From the NCBI RefSeq assembly GCF_029870595.1, contig NZ_JAPDIR010000008.1, forward strand, positions 62,001 to 126,000: a stretch of 64,000 nucleotides of DNA. Reading direction: 5' to 3'. Positions within the stretch are counted from its first letter, which is position 1. The number at the start of each line of letters is the position of its first letter. Shown in pieces: positions 1 to 8,820 of the stretch. The notes beneath the pieces are model-generated. The model had not been told where the DNA came from. It worked only from the letters and a program-made list of their open reading frames with translations, and did no database searches. The stretch comes from Sphingomonas sp. CBMAI 2297. Its GTDB lineage: Bacteria; Pseudomonadota; Alphaproteobacteria; Sphingomonadales; Sphingomonadaceae. The position numbers and the translations under genes were made by a program.

Positions 1-1256
1 TCGGCTTCGACCGGGATATACTCGCCGTGGATCTTGATCGTCCGGGCGCCGCCGATCATGGCGGCGCCGCGGGTGCCCGCCGCCTGGAAGCCCGAGAAGA
101 GGATGAGGTTCTTCCCATCCGGCGCGAAGCGCTTGAGATGGTGGAGCACGCGGCCGCCCGTTGCCATTCCGCTGGCCGAGATGATGACCTTTGGGGCGGG
201 GTTGGCGGTGAGTTCCTTGGATTCCTCCACTTCGCGCACATAGTGCGCGACGCTGCACGCCGCTTCGCACTCGGCGCGGGCCAGGCGATGCTCGTCCATG
301 AAATCGCACATCAGCCCGCTCGCGTTGATCGCCATCGGGCTGTCGAGGAAGATCGGGATGTCGCGGAGGCGTCCCTGCGCGCGCAGACGCGAGAAATGAT
401 AGAGAAGCGACTGGACCCGTCCCACGGCGAAGGCCGGGATCACCACCGTCCCTCCTCTCTCGACGCATCGTTCGACATGATCTCCAAGCGTCTTTGTCGG
501 ATCGACCTGCTCGTGGCGCCGATCGCCATAGGTCGATTCCACCAGGACATAGTCGGCGCGCGCGGGCGGCTCGGGATCTTTCATCACCGAATCGCCGTAA
601 CGGCCGATGTCGCCTGAGAAGAGGATTGTCCGCCCCTTCCAGTCGATCTCGATCGACGCCGCGCCGAGGATGTGGCCGGCGCGATGATAGCGCACCCTGA
701 TGCCGTCCGTGACTGCATGCCACGCTCCGAACTCGATCGGCCGGAAGAGCTGCAATGCCAGACGCGCGTCAGCCTGGGTGTAGAGCGGCAGCGCCGGCTG
801 GTGCCTGGAGAAGCCGTGCCGGTTGGCGAACTCCGCATCCTTTTCCTGCAGATGACCGCTGTCGGGAAGAAGGAGCTCGCACAGGGCCGCGGTCGCCCGG
901 GTGGCAAGGACGGTACCGTCCCAGCCCAGGCGCGCCATGCGCGGTAGCGCGCCCGAGTGATCGAGATGAGCGTGGGTCAGCAGGACTTGGCCGACATCGG
1001 CGACTTCGGGTGGAATTGGCGCCCAATTAAGGCGGCGCAGATCCCTGGGTCCTTGAAACAGGCCGGAATCGACAACGATCTGAGTTTCACCATCGTCCAC
1101 CAGATAACGCGACCCTGTGACCGTTCCCGATGCGCCGAGAAAGGCGACGCCGAGACCATCGGCCGGGCGCTTGGCCAGATCGATCCTTGCTTCGCGCTCA
1201 AGGACGGTCACGCCGGACTGGTTGCGGGAATGGTGCCGTTTCTTTCTCTTGTGCAT
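1..1256 (-). CDS. MBL-fold, beta-CASP metallo-hydrolase (RNase-like), partial at left edge
   Basis: The reverse strand is open from an ATG at 1256 to the window edge, about 418 codons, so the C-terminus is missing. The N-terminal half has the metallo-beta-lactamase signature THAHLDHSG (HxHxDH) that binds two zinc ions, preceded by the GASGTVTGS stretch usual in this family. The last visible part contains LILFSGFQAAGTRG, typical of the beta-CASP domain of RNA-processing exonucleases and CPSF-like proteins. The family cleaves RNA in the cytoplasm; the substrate here is unknown. The N-terminus is basic (MHKRKKRHH). It is divergent from the small membrane-protein operon that follows. Confidence 0.85.
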   Translation of the reverse strand, partial: MHKRKKRHHSRNQSGVTVLEREARIDLAKRPADGLGVAFLGASGTVTGSRYLVDDGETQIVVDSGLFQGPRDLRRLNWAPIPPEVADVGQVLLTHAHLDHSGALPRMARLGWDGTVLATRATAALCELLLPDSGHLQEKDAEFANRHGFSRHQPALPLYTQADARLALQLFRPIEFGAWHAVTDGIRVRYHRAGHILGAASIEIDWKGRTILFSGDIGRYGDSVMKDPEPPARADYVLVESTYGDRRHEQVDPTKTLGDHVERCVERGGTVVIPAFAVGRVQSLLYHFSRLRAQGRLRDIPIFLDSPMAINASGLMCDFMDEHRLARAECEAACSVAHYVREVEESKELTANPAPKVIISASGMATGGRVLHHLKRFAPDGKNLILFSGFQAAGTRGAAMIGGARTIKIHGEYIPVEA

Positions 1257-1508
1257 GGACGCGGGCCTGCCTCTCACGATTATGTTCGTGAGCGCAGCAT
1301 TGGTTCGCGGACGCCGCACGCCTATACGCAAAAGCCGCAGCACGACTGCTGCTCCCCGGCAGCTGCGTCGCGCGAACGCCGGTGGCCGATCCGATCGATC
1401 ACCTTACCCATGCTTGCGCGATGTCCGGCGGACTTCGGTCTCTACTTATACCTTGCTCCTTGGACTCGAGCCTATGCAGGCTGGACGTTGACTAGAAGAG
1501 AACGGCAT

Positions 1509-1772
1509 ATGGGCGAACATGACCATCGCATGCGCAAGCGCGGCAAGATCGTTCTGATCGGCTTCCTGCTCGTCGCCAGCTTCTTCCTCATTACCGAGCA
1601 TACCGCGCACTTCCTGGGTGTGCTGCCCTATCTCATCCTGCTCGCCTGCCCGCTCATGCACCTGTTCATGCACCACGGCCAAGGTGGGCATCAGCATGGC
1701 CATGAGCCCGGCCAGGCACCCGCCGGCTTGCCGGCCAATCCCAACGGCCGCATCGAAGGAGAGTCGCGATGA
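1509..1772 (+). CDS. DUF2933-type small membrane protein
   Basis: An 87-residue protein with a charged N-terminus, two closely spaced hydrophobic segments (about residues 14-30 and 37-51) and a His-rich tail (HLFMHHGQGGHQHGHE). This matches the DUF2933 family of small inner-membrane proteins often found beside metal-resistance or methyltransferase genes; the His-rich tail suggests metal contact, which is inference. The ATG at 1509 was chosen because the longer reading frame upstream has no coding character. Its stop overlaps the next gene by 4 bases (ATGA), so the two are translationally coupled. Confidence 0.75.
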   Translation: MGEHDHRMRKRGKIVLIGFLLVASFFLITEHTAHFLGVLPYLILLACPLMHLFMHHGQGGHQHGHEPGQAPAGLPANPNGRIEGESR

Positions 1773-2512
1773 CGCACGCCGACTATGGCTATGGTCTGTG
1801 GGGGCTCGCGCTGGTCAATGCCGCCGTTTTCATCCTCTTTGCGTTCAGCTTCTTCAAGCCGGCAACGCGGCGCGACTGGCGCAGCTTCGGCGCGTTCAGT
1901 GCGTTCATCGTCGCGCTCTTCGCCGAAATGTATGGCTTCCCGCTCACCATCTTCCTGCTGTCGGGGTGGCTCCAGTCGCATTTCCCCGGCGTCGACTGGT
2001 GGAGCCACGATGCCGGCCACCTCCTGGAGATGATGTTCGGCTGGAGGGTCAACCCGCATTTTGGCCCGTTCCATCTTGCCAGCTTCGTGCTGATCGGCAC
2101 GGGCTTCTGGCTGATCTCGGCCGGATGGGCGCCGCTTCACGCAGCCCAGCGCGTTCACAAGCTCGCGACGACGGGAATCTATGCCAGGGTCCGCCATCCG
2201 CAATATATCGGGTTCATCCTCGTGATGCTCGGTTTCCTGGTGCAATGGCCGACGTTACTTACGCTCGCCATGTTCCCCGTGCTGGTCGTGATGTACATCC
2301 GGCTAGCCCGGCATGAAGAGAAGGCGGCGCTCGCAGAATTCGGGAATGAGTATCGCGACTATATGGCACGAGTGCCAGCCTTCGTTCCCCGGCTAACGCC
2401 TCGGCCCGCGCGTCCTGTCCGTTCATCCACGCCCTTGGAGAGGCAAGGCGCGGCTCGATCGGGGGCGGAACAGGCTTTAGCCAAAAAGCACGATTGGCCG
2501 CGCCGAGGCTGA
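1769..2512 (+). CDS. Isoprenylcysteine carboxyl methyltransferase-like membrane protein
   Basis: 247 residues with about five hydrophobic segments. The C-terminal half carries the ICMT/phospholipid methyltransferase signature: a GIYARVRHPQYIGF block (RHPxY), then a membrane segment, then RLARHEEKAALAEFG and EYRDYMARVPAFVPRL. Such enzymes use S-adenosylmethionine at the membrane; the bacterial substrate is usually unknown. It overlaps the DUF2933 gene by 4 bases. The last 40 residues are Pro/Arg-rich and probably disordered. Confidence 0.8.
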   Translation: MTHADYGYGLWGLALVNAAVFILFAFSFFKPATRRDWRSFGAFSAFIVALFAEMYGFPLTIFLLSGWLQSHFPGVDWWSHDAGHLLEMMFGWRVNPHFGPFHLASFVLIGTGFWLISAGWAPLHAAQRVHKLATTGIYARVRHPQYIGFILVMLGFLVQWPTLLTLAMFPVLVVMYIRLARHEEKAALAEFGNEYRDYMARVPAFVPRLTPRPARPVRSSTPLERQGAARSGAEQALAKKHDWPRRG

Positions 2513-2913
2513 GGGGTTGGGCGTCGGGGTGCGTATTACATTCGAGCGATGGAGCTTACGCCGATCGCCATCGCATCACGGCACGTTGATTTGAGATGCG
2601 GCCCACGCTCGTTTCGGCGGATCGCACGGAGGGAAATCTGTTATGCCTTTCGATGCGACGTTGTTCATCAAAACTCGGATTGCGCCGGCCGTCGAAAGGT
2701 GCACCCGCGCCCCGAAACAGTCTGCCGTCAGCCGGATGAACACATGCCGAGGCGCCCTTAACCTCCGCTTGGAACTAACGCTCTCGCGGCTCGCACTCTC
2801 GTCTCAACACTTTTTCCGTAGCGGATAACCAGCCCCTCTGCCGCACCAGGATCGGGTGCTGCGGAAGATCTGGCGCAGTCCCGCCGCCTCCTTGATGTTA
2901 AGAGAGTAATTGG
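2513..2913. other. Intergenic region without a convincing gene
   Basis: About 400 bases between the methyltransferase and the HxlR regulator. A 61-codon reading frame from ATG 2643 has a purine-rich GGAGGG about 10 bases upstream but no recognisable protein similarity and a skewed, Arg/Ser-rich composition, so I do not call it a gene. The 3' part must contain the promoter of the regulator gene at 2914; I see no clear -35/-10 pair. Confidence 0.4.
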
Positions 2914-3261
2914 ATGGGTATCGAGACACAGAGCCAAGTTCATCGATCAATAGACCCCGCTGCAGCCGACGCGATATTTCAAACCCTGAGCGCACGTTGG
3001 GTGTTGCACATCCTGGTAGCGCTGAGCAAAGACGATCTCCGCTTCACGTGCCTTCGCCGAGAGATACCGAGCATCAGCGCCAATGTGCTTACGGTCCGCC
3101 TGAGGGAACTGGAAGCGGCATGTCTGGTCTCGAGGACGACTTCGCCGCCACCGGATTCCTATCAACTTTACGGACTGGGGCCGTTGGCACATGGGTTGCG
3201 ACCGGCGCTGCAACATCTGGAGCAATGGAGGATACAGCTCGGTGTATTCGGCAAGACCTAG
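2914..3261 (+). CDS. HxlR-family winged-helix transcriptional regulator
   Basis: 115 residues, the usual HxlR length. Residues about 18-95 form the winged helix: LSARWVLHILVAL, then RFTCLRREIPSISANVLTVRLRELE (recognition region) and the wing VSRTTSPPPDSYQLYGLGPLA. HxlR proteins bind DNA as dimers and often sense small molecules or redox state; the cysteines at about residues 42 and 66 might be redox-active, which is speculation. The RBS is weak (AAGAGAG about 8 bases upstream). It stands alone, so its target is not evident. Confidence 0.85.
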   Translation: MGIETQSQVHRSIDPAAADAIFQTLSARWVLHILVALSKDDLRFTCLRREIPSISANVLTVRLRELEAACLVSRTTSPPPDSYQLYGLGPLAHGLRPALQHLEQWRIQLGVFGKT

Positions 3262-3328
3262 AGCTCCGATGATTCCATCGTGGATCGGAGTCGATTGCCG
3301 CGCCTGCGGAATGCTCGCCGCCCGTCAC

Positions 3329-3739
3329 TCAATGCTCGGGGAGAAGGACCGCCGCAACCTCGCGATAATCGACAGGGTGGATGCGGTCTTTTGATTGAAA
3401 GCGCGCAAGATCCAGGGTTTCATCGCCAAACGTCACCGCGATCGAGTTTATGAGATAGGCGCGCGTCCGTGAATATGGCAGGATCCAGATCGCTCGCTGG
3501 GTGGGAATATTTTGGCGAAGTCTGGTAAGTTTGAGTGCCAGCAGCCGGCTCGGCTCATCATTCGACCCGACAGCGAGCAGCGTGGTCCCGTAGAACTTGT
3601 TCGGGGTTCGCCAGGACAATATCTGGCTGACCGTCGCCCGCTCCTCGACCAGCTTATCACATTGCCCGGCATATCGGTCACCGATCGCCCGTGACATTCC
3701 GACACCGATGCTGTCGCCAATGATAAGGCACGCGAACAT
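3329..3739 (-). CDS. Small SGNH/GDSL-like hydrolase
   Basis: 136 residues. The N-terminus has the block I motif IGDSIGVG with the nucleophile serine at residue 10; a GSND motif (block III-like) lies around residue 58; the C-terminus has DRIHPVDY, the Asp-His pair of block V. This is the minimal SGNH layout of esterases and carbohydrate deacetylases, shorter than the usual 180-200 residues. There is no signal peptide, so a cytoplasmic role is likely. Substrate unknown. A short unknown gene on the same strand lies upstream. Confidence 0.7.
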   Translation of the reverse strand: MFACLIIGDSIGVGMSRAIGDRYAGQCDKLVEERATVSQILSWRTPNKFYGTTLLAVGSNDEPSRLLALKLTRLRQNIPTQRAIWILPYSRTRAYLINSIAVTFGDETLDLARFQSKDRIHPVDYREVAAVLLPEH

Positions 3740-3815
3740 CGAACATCCTAATAAAGACAGGTTTCAGGGCCACCCGCCTCGCCCGTCATCGACCGTGCAA
3801 GTGAGCCAGCACCTC

Positions 3816-4076
3816 TTAGTCTTTCATGGGCAGAACGCGCGCTGCAAGCGCTGAAATATCGGCTTCCCCAAGAATGTAGGAGGCGCCCGTTTCGGAAAAG
3901 AATAGTTGTACGCGCTCTTCCTCTGCGGTGGGCGGGCAGATTGGCGCCGTAGAATGACTGTCACTCCAGGAAGCGTCGACAAACTGAACAAGCTCAGACC
4001 AGGCCTTGATACCGTCGTCGTGAATCGTGATGCGTTCCCGTCCACGAAATAGGATAACAAGCACTGATACCTGCAT
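3816..4076 (-). CDS. Hypothetical protein
   Basis: 86 residues, not recognised. It starts with a short beta-like hydrophobic stretch (VSVLVILF) and has a balanced acidic composition with no membrane segment or signal peptide. It starts at a plain ATG and lies 76 bases upstream of the SGNH-like gene on the same strand, so the two may be co-transcribed. Confidence 0.5.
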   Translation of the reverse strand: MQVSVLVILFRGRERITIHDDGIKAWSELVQFVDASWSDSHSTAPICPPTAEEERVQLFFSETGASYILGEADISALAARVLPMKD

Positions 4077-4242
4077 GATACCTTAACGGTTGATGTGTAT
4101 GGTCGATGGCTTGGCACGGTCCTCAGGCTCCTGACCGTGGTAGGCCGAGTACAGGCCGAGATCGCCGAAAATCGTCTCCGATTTGGAGCGATGCTGCATT
4201 ATCGGTCGCTTCCCCTCGTGAAGGGAAGGGTGTTTGTGAGCC

Positions 4243-4581
4243 ATGGAAGATGGCGGGAACGAGACCATTCCGTCGAATGTTACAAGCAAAGCGGATGGAG
4301 ATTTGTGGATCGTGGCACATCTTTCGGCCGTGGAACTTCACAACTGGATCGCGCTCTATGCGGCGGCAGGGGTCTGCTGCGCGCTCGGGATGATCATGTC
4401 CCTGGGGCTCATTCTCGTCCAACTTTACCGCGAGCAGGCGTGGGCAACGCTCACTACAGGGCGCGGCCTTCTCCTTTTCATCCCTAATACCTGGTGGCGA
4501 TGGCAGAAGCTCTACCTGCTTTCGACCCCGGTAACGCTTGGAATTGTGGGCGCCTTCGCCACGACATTGGCCTGGACTTAG
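4243..4581 (+). CDS. Hypothetical membrane protein with two hydrophobic segments
   Basis: 112 residues, not recognised. Two hydrophobic segments (about 35-60 and 90-110) separated by a short Trp-rich stretch (TWWRWQKLY) suggest a small inner-membrane protein. The first 30 residues are hydrophilic. It ends 11 bases before the stop of the opposite-strand gene at 4593, so the two are convergent. The RBS is weak. It lies near the transglycosylase gene, and an accessory role in conjugation is possible but unproven. Confidence 0.5.
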   Translation: MEDGGNETIPSNVTSKADGDLWIVAHLSAVELHNWIALYAAAGVCCALGMIMSLGLILVQLYREQAWATLTTGRGLLLFIPNTWWRWQKLYLLSTPVTLGIVGAFATTLAWT

Positions 4582-4592
4582 CGCCATGCAGT

Positions 4593-5888
4593 CTAGTTAA
4601 GTCGGTGCAGCGCTTCGGCGATGAGCCGCGCGACCTGATCATCCTCAACATCCCTCGGGGTGATCGGAAGGGCGGGGGCGATCTGCTCGAGTGCCCGCTG
4701 CGTAGCCGGCGTCGATCCGATGCCAGCGTTACGAGGCATTGCCTGGATCACAAGCTGTCGGATTTCGCCCGTCGCCTGCGAGCGCGCTTCTACAAGAAAA
4801 TCCGGCCGACAGGCCCCGAGCGGGGTCAGACGATCAAAGATCGGCTTCTCGAGAGCCAGATCGACGCCTTCGCGTGCGAGAACGCGCCTTGAGCGGAGAA
4901 GCGCTTGCAGCACTGCCCGCTCGAAATTGCTCTCGACCGGTATGAACCGCACGCCCGAATAGATTGGTTGGGCATAGGCACGCAGGGGCGCATAGCCGTG
5001 AGCTTCTGGATACTGTCCTATTACAACAATGACGAGATACGGCCCCTGGATCGAATTGTCGCGCACCGAGGGCGACTGGACGCGATTCGCGACGTCGATC
5101 GGCTCCGAACCGGCCGGGAAGATTGTCGAGCCCTGAAATGCCTTGGCAAAGAGGGCCAGAAACCCTTGCGGAGCGTGTCCGCGTGGCCATCGACGGCCGA
5201 GTTCGCGAATGCCGGCAAGGGCCCTTCTGCTGTGCAGGGCGTCCCCATGTGTCCAGAGCACTCGTCCCAGCTCGATGCCTGGCGCCACCTCAATCTTTGC
5301 CGCCGCGCGCGTAAGCGCCCTGAATTCCTCGCCGATCGTCCGCTCGGCGGTATCCTCCGAATATGGCGCCACCAAGTGCAGGCTAGCATTGTTCATCAAG
5401 CGCCAGAGCAGTCTTGCCAGCCGCGGTATGGACGCGTTGCGCGTGCGATCGTCACTCGCGTCGTTATCGGGGCGCTGTGCCAGCTTCTCCGGCGCAGGGC
5501 GGAGCACCTCAAAATAGCCGACCGGGGGATCGGCCGGCGTCAGCGGGTTGCGGGTCTGGGTGATGCGGTTGGTGACTTGGTCGCGGAAGAAGGGGCAAGT
5601 GGCGACGTGCTCCGGTCGTTTGGCGCTGGTGAGGCGACGCAGATAATAGGTCTCGGCCTCCGATAGAAATGCCGGCGTAAGAACAGGCGGAGTGCAATCG
5701 ACACCGAGACAGTCGCAGGCAAGCCATTTGCCGCCGATGCGCGCCTGCTGCACCAAGGTGATTCCAGCATCCTCATCTTGGCGTGAGCCTTCGCCGACAT
5801 ACCAGCGGATCAGCGCGGATTGAAGCGTTGGGGGCAAGGGAATACGGGCGCCACCGAGCCCGCTGCTGTGTCGGTCAATCAACCACAT
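4593..5888 (-). CDS. Conserved protein with Cys cluster and degenerate PD-(D/E)XK-like C-terminus
   Basis: 431 residues from ATG 5888; the frame extends to a TTG at 5984, but that would leave 12 bases to the divergent gene, so the ATG is preferred. A Cys cluster near residues 55-115 (CDCLGVDC, then TCPFF) resembles a small zinc-binding module. Near residue 370 it has KPIFDRLTPLGACRPDFLV followed by VIQAM. This is the layout of a PD-(D/E)XK fold (PDF then ExK), but the glutamate is replaced by Gln, so catalysis is doubtful. It is divergent from the transglycosylase. Similar proteins (for example DUF1173) occur on conjugative elements, but I cannot confirm the family. Confidence 0.6.
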   Translation of the reverse strand: MWLIDRHSSGLGGARIPLPPTLQSALIRWYVGEGSRQDEDAGITLVQQARIGGKWLACDCLGVDCTPPVLTPAFLSEAETYYLRRLTSAKRPEHVATCPFFRDQVTNRITQTRNPLTPADPPVGYFEVLRPAPEKLAQRPDNDASDDRTRNASIPRLARLLWRLMNNASLHLVAPYSEDTAERTIGEEFRALTRAAAKIEVAPGIELGRVLWTHGDALHSRRALAGIRELGRRWPRGHAPQGFLALFAKAFQGSTIFPAGSEPIDVANRVQSPSVRDNSIQGPYLVIVVIGQYPEAHGYAPLRAYAQPIYSGVRFIPVESNFERAVLQALLRSRRVLAREGVDLALEKPIFDRLTPLGACRPDFLVEARSQATGEIRQLVIQAMPRNAGIGSTPATQRALEQIAPALPITPRDVEDDQVARLIAEALHRLN

Positions 5889-5996
5889 GAGGCTGCCAAT
5901 CGAAGCATAGTCGATAAATGCTTTCCCAGCTCGGCTCGGTTGACAACAAGAAACGGTTCGATCTCCACTTCGGTGATTGGTCAATCGGAGGTCGTT

Positions 5997-6977
5997 ATGA
6001 GAGCGATACTGCTAATAAGCGCTGCCCTGATCAGCGGATCGTGCGCGACGGAAGCGGGTGCGCGTCCAAGCGAAAAATCCTCGAGAACGGCCCAAGTCAT
6101 CGTGATGTCGACGGCGGCGGCGCCTACCAAGCGCCAAGGCGGGATCCCGCTGACGACCGGGACAGATCCGGATGGCGGCGAGCTCGTCCAGACGCTGGCT
6201 TCGGCACCGCTTCCTCCCGCGTTTAAAACGCATGATCTGAGCCGGCGCTGGGTAGCCTTTGAAATGGCCAGCAGCTTTGCTGCATCCGCTTTGCCGGTCG
6301 CAACCGAGACAAGGGATTTAGATCCATTCGCGCATGTCGGCGTCGCCACGATCCCAACCGATTCCGGCTTGTCGGCGGCTCCGATTGCCATCCCACAATG
6401 GATGAACGGGGGGGCGGCATTTGCGACCGCCCCCCGACGCATTTCGGCTCGCTGTCCCGCGTACGGCTATCAACCTGCCGGGTTTCTCGATGCAGGCACC
6501 GAGCTGAGACGGTCCGGCTACTATGGGATGATGAGCAGCATCGCCTGTGAATATGGAATACCGGTCGGCCTGTTCGACGCGATGATCATCAGAGAAAGCC
6601 GGTACGACGCGGGCGTCTTTTCCCCAAAAAGGGCATTTGGGCTGACACAGCTCATGCCCGACACTGCGGCGGGGCTTGGCGTGAATCGCTATGATGTCGA
6701 GCAAAATCTCCGCGGTGGCGCTCTCTATCTGCGTCAGCAACTCGACAGGTTCGGACAGGTGCATCTGGCGCTGGCGGCCTATAACGCCGGTCCGGGGCGG
6801 ATCAGGAACGGAGCCTTGCCCAGGATCGCCGAGACACAGGCCTACGTCGAAAACGTCCTGCTTAACTGGCGCCGCTTGCTGGGATTCACGCCACCGAATT
6901 TGTCCCAGGACGTGAGGGCTTTGTCGGTCTTGCAAAGGCCGACGATAGCCCGAGCGGCGACGGTCACGTCATATTAG
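5997..6977 (+). CDS. Lytic transglycosylase (SLT domain), VirB1-like
   Basis: 326 residues. ATG 5997 is fixed by GGAGG five bases upstream. The hydrophobic N-terminus, ending in a Cys near residue 16, suggests a signal or lipoprotein peptide with an imperfect lipobox. A low-complexity linker is followed by an SLT domain from about residue 180: RESRYD with the predicted catalytic Glu200, then AFGLTQLMPDTAAGLGV, GGALYLRQQL and LAAYNAGPGRI. These enzymes open peptidoglycan so the secretion channel can assemble. The gene lies 1.5 kb before the tra operon on the same strand. It overlaps the 3' end of the convergent gene by 14 bases. Confidence 0.85.
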   Translation: MRAILLISAALISGSCATEAGARPSEKSSRTAQVIVMSTAAAPTKRQGGIPLTTGTDPDGGELVQTLASAPLPPAFKTHDLSRRWVAFEMASSFAASALPVATETRDLDPFAHVGVATIPTDSGLSAAPIAIPQWMNGGAAFATAPRRISARCPAYGYQPAGFLDAGTELRRSGYYGMMSSIACEYGIPVGLFDAMIIRESRYDAGVFSPKRAFGLTQLMPDTAAGLGVNRYDVEQNLRGGALYLRQQLDRFGQVHLALAAYNAGPGRIRNGALPRIAETQAYVENVLLNWRRLLGFTPPNLSQDVRALSVLQRPTIARAATVTSY

Positions 6978-7551
6978 GGAGCAGCGGCTCAAACAAGTCC
7001 GTCGCCATTGCCGACATCCAGAGCAGAAGGCTCAGCGTTGATATGTGGGCAAGATGAGCGCGTCTCGCCATGACGGCACCCACCTCTTTGACCAGTTTCT
7101 CCACAACGGCCTGCCGCAGCGGGCCAGCCCATTCCTTGCGCACTTCGGTCCCGTCCATGCCCTCTATCTCGTCGAGCGCAGCCACCAGCATCGACGGCAG
7201 ACCCTCGAAGAGTTCCGCGAGCATCGCGATTGATGTCTGGAAACGCTCGTCAAGGAAGAGCTTTGGATTGCGATAGGTCTCTACGGCGATGATGGCTTGG
7301 ATGATATTGATGTCCAGCGCGTCGAGGATCTGCTGGAATTCAAATAGATACATGGCTGCCCGTTTGGCGGGATCATGATGAAGCAACAGTCCTAAGCGGG
7401 TCTTGCTGATACCTGTCTTGAGCGCCAGCTTACGCTGTCCGATGCCATGCTCCGACATCGCTTCAAGGATCAGCGGGATGAAGTCCCGCTGATCGGCGCC
7501 GGCTGAACAACAGCCTTCGTCCGAGGCCTCGATATGGGCAAAGGATGACAA
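6964..7551 (-). CDS. Hypothetical protein with HTH-like region
   Basis: 195 residues. The start is TTG 7551 because AGGAG lies 8 bases upstream; the longer frame to TTG 7611 has no RBS. Residues about 25-65 read as an XRE-like helix-turn-helix (ILEAMSEHGIGQRKLALKTGISKTRLGLLLHHDP). The middle is helical, and the C-terminus has a hydrophobic stretch (ISTLSLLLWMSAMATDLF). A DNA-binding regulator of the element is a reasonable guess. It is convergent with the transglycosylase and shares the minus strand with the next unknown gene. Confidence 0.6.
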   Translation of the reverse strand: MSSFAHIEASDEGCCSAGADQRDFIPLILEAMSEHGIGQRKLALKTGISKTRLGLLLHHDPAKRAAMYLFEFQQILDALDINIIQAIIAVETYRNPKLFLDERFQTSIAMLAELFEGLPSMLVAALDEIEGMDGTEVRKEWAGPLRQAVVEKLVKEVGAVMARRAHLAHISTLSLLLWMSAMATDLFEPLLPNMT

Positions 7552-7653
7552 ATTACCGTCTCCTGTTGCACGTTCGGTATGAAACGAAACACAGGGGCAG
7601 CTACTAATCAACCCTCGGCATGGATGTGCGGTTACGATCAGCGTGGCCGTTAA

Positions 7654-8118
7654 CTATCTGAATGGGACCACGTTATCTGGCGGATCGTCGTCGCCGGCGG
7701 GCTGTGAGGAGGAGACGCAAGCGGAACTATCCAGCCCAATTCTCTGAAGTATTTTCGCCGCCTTCTGATCGACAATGTAAAGAAACAGCATGATCGAGAG
7801 GGTGTCGCCCAAGCTGATCTCAGAGCCTAAGCCCTCCGAAATAAGACGTTTTGCTGCATCGAGGCTGTCTGCGCTCGACTTCGTGATTGTGAGATCGATG
7901 CGGATATCACCGGTAGTGGGTATTGCCGACAGATGATCGCGAATTGTCCTCGGATCGTGGGACTCCAGCGCACAAGGTAAGTGGACACGCGCCGCCAACA
8001 GGCTCTCAAGGGTCTGGTAGCATCGGGTCTCGTTCGAGCGGAGGCGCAGGCTCTCCGTCGTCAGATTGAACAGGTGCTCCGAAATGTTGAGCGCGAGCGT
8101 GCACTGATCTCCCGTCAT
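7654..8118 (-). CDS. Hypothetical protein near the tra operon
   Basis: 154 residues from ATG 8118. The reading frame extends further upstream but loses protein character where it passes through the GC hairpins and runs antisense to traA. Predicted mostly helical, with a conserved-looking block (TRCYQTLESLLAARVH) and a hydrophobic strand near residue 110 (SIMLFLYIV). The C-terminus is Asp/Pro-rich. Not recognised. It is divergent from the tra operon, so a regulatory role is possible. Confidence 0.5.
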   Translation of the reverse strand: MTGDQCTLALNISEHLFNLTTESLRLRSNETRCYQTLESLLAARVHLPCALESHDPRTIRDHLSAIPTTGDIRIDLTITKSSADSLDAAKRLISEGLGSEISLGDTLSIMLFLYIVDQKAAKILQRIGLDSSACVSSSQPAGDDDPPDNVVPFR

Positions 8119-8499
8119 CGAACCTGCACCAGGCTGTCCTTCATCAGCATGTCTTGAGTGCTCATATCGTCGACAAGAATTCTGCCCGGCCGACGGGAAT
8201 TCACCGACTCCGGTTAGCGAATCTAACCTGAGCCATCGATGACGGCAATTATCAGCGCATATGCCGACTCGGGAAGTGGCCTGCCCCGGAAAAGGGGGCG
8301 GCTTGCCCCGACGTCTGGGGCATTGTGCCCCGCAGGCAGGGGCATGCCGCCCCGCAAGGCGGGGCGCCTCCTTGAACCGTTCAAGATTCTTTCGCGAGTC
8401 GAACATGGTTGGGGGGAAGTTCGTTGCCGCCCGCCGTTTGACCTGACCACCTTTTGATTGGGCGCGGATCAGTCGCGTTCCGTTTGAAGGGAAACTCTC
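8119..8499. promoter_or_regulatory. Leader region of the tra operon with three tandem hairpins (8304-8365)
   Basis: No gene seen. Three GC-rich hairpins follow each other: TGCCCC/GGGGCA (8304-8309 with 8317-8322), TGCCCC/GGGGCA (8326-8331 with 8339-8344) and GCCCCGC/GCGGGGC with loop AAG (8349-8365). Identical arms in the first two allow alternative pairing. They lie 135 bases before the pilin ATG, between divergent genes, so a terminator, attenuator or protein-binding role is possible. No T-run follows. The tra promoter must lie in this stretch or just downstream; I cannot place it with confidence. Confidence 0.55.
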
Positions 8500-8820
8500 A
8501 TGCAGACTGTCCTCAAGTACAGCGGTCGTGCGGAGCTGGCGGTTCTCGCCCTCATCGCACTGGTGATCGCGCTGCTTCTTCTTGCCGGACCGGCCTTCGC
8601 CGGTGCCGACACCACGTTCGATACCGCCCTGACGAAGTTCACCGACTTCCTCGAAGGGTCGGGCGGCAAGATCATTACCGTCCTGTCGCTCGCCGGCGGC
8701 ATCGTCGCGCTGGCATCGGGCCGCTTCTCGATGGGCCAGATCGCAATTCCGGTCGGCGTCGGTGTGGGCGCCGGGACCGGCATTCCGATCGTCACTTCCA
8801 CCGTCACCGCAACGATCTGA
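8500..8820 (+). CDS. traA: F-type pilin precursor TraA
   Basis: 106 residues, first gene of the transfer operon. A long N-terminal leader with a hydrophobic core (AVLALIALVIALLLLAGPAFAG) ends at an AFA-type signal-peptidase site near residue 34. The mature protein of about 72 residues has two hydrophobic segments separated by a short basic loop (ALASGRFSMGQIAIPV), the usual topology of TraA/TrbC/VirB2 pilins. It is stored in the inner membrane and assembled into the conjugative pilus. AAGGGAAA lies 7 bases upstream. An S26 peptidase in the same operon may take part in maturation. Confidence 0.85.
   Translation: MQTVLKYSGRAELAVLALIALVIALLLLAGPAFAGADTTFDTALTKFTDFLEGSGGKIITVLSLAGGIVALASGRFSMGQIAIPVGVGVGAGTGIPIVTSTVTATI

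Noticed and set aside
2643..2828. A 61-codon frame with GGAGGG upstream
   Set aside because: No similarity recognised and composition not protein-like; kept only as a note in the intergenic entry.
8285..8365. Short regular repeats that could suggest a CRISPR array
   Set aside because: The units are 6-7 base hairpin arms without constant repeats and spacers; no cas genes are near.
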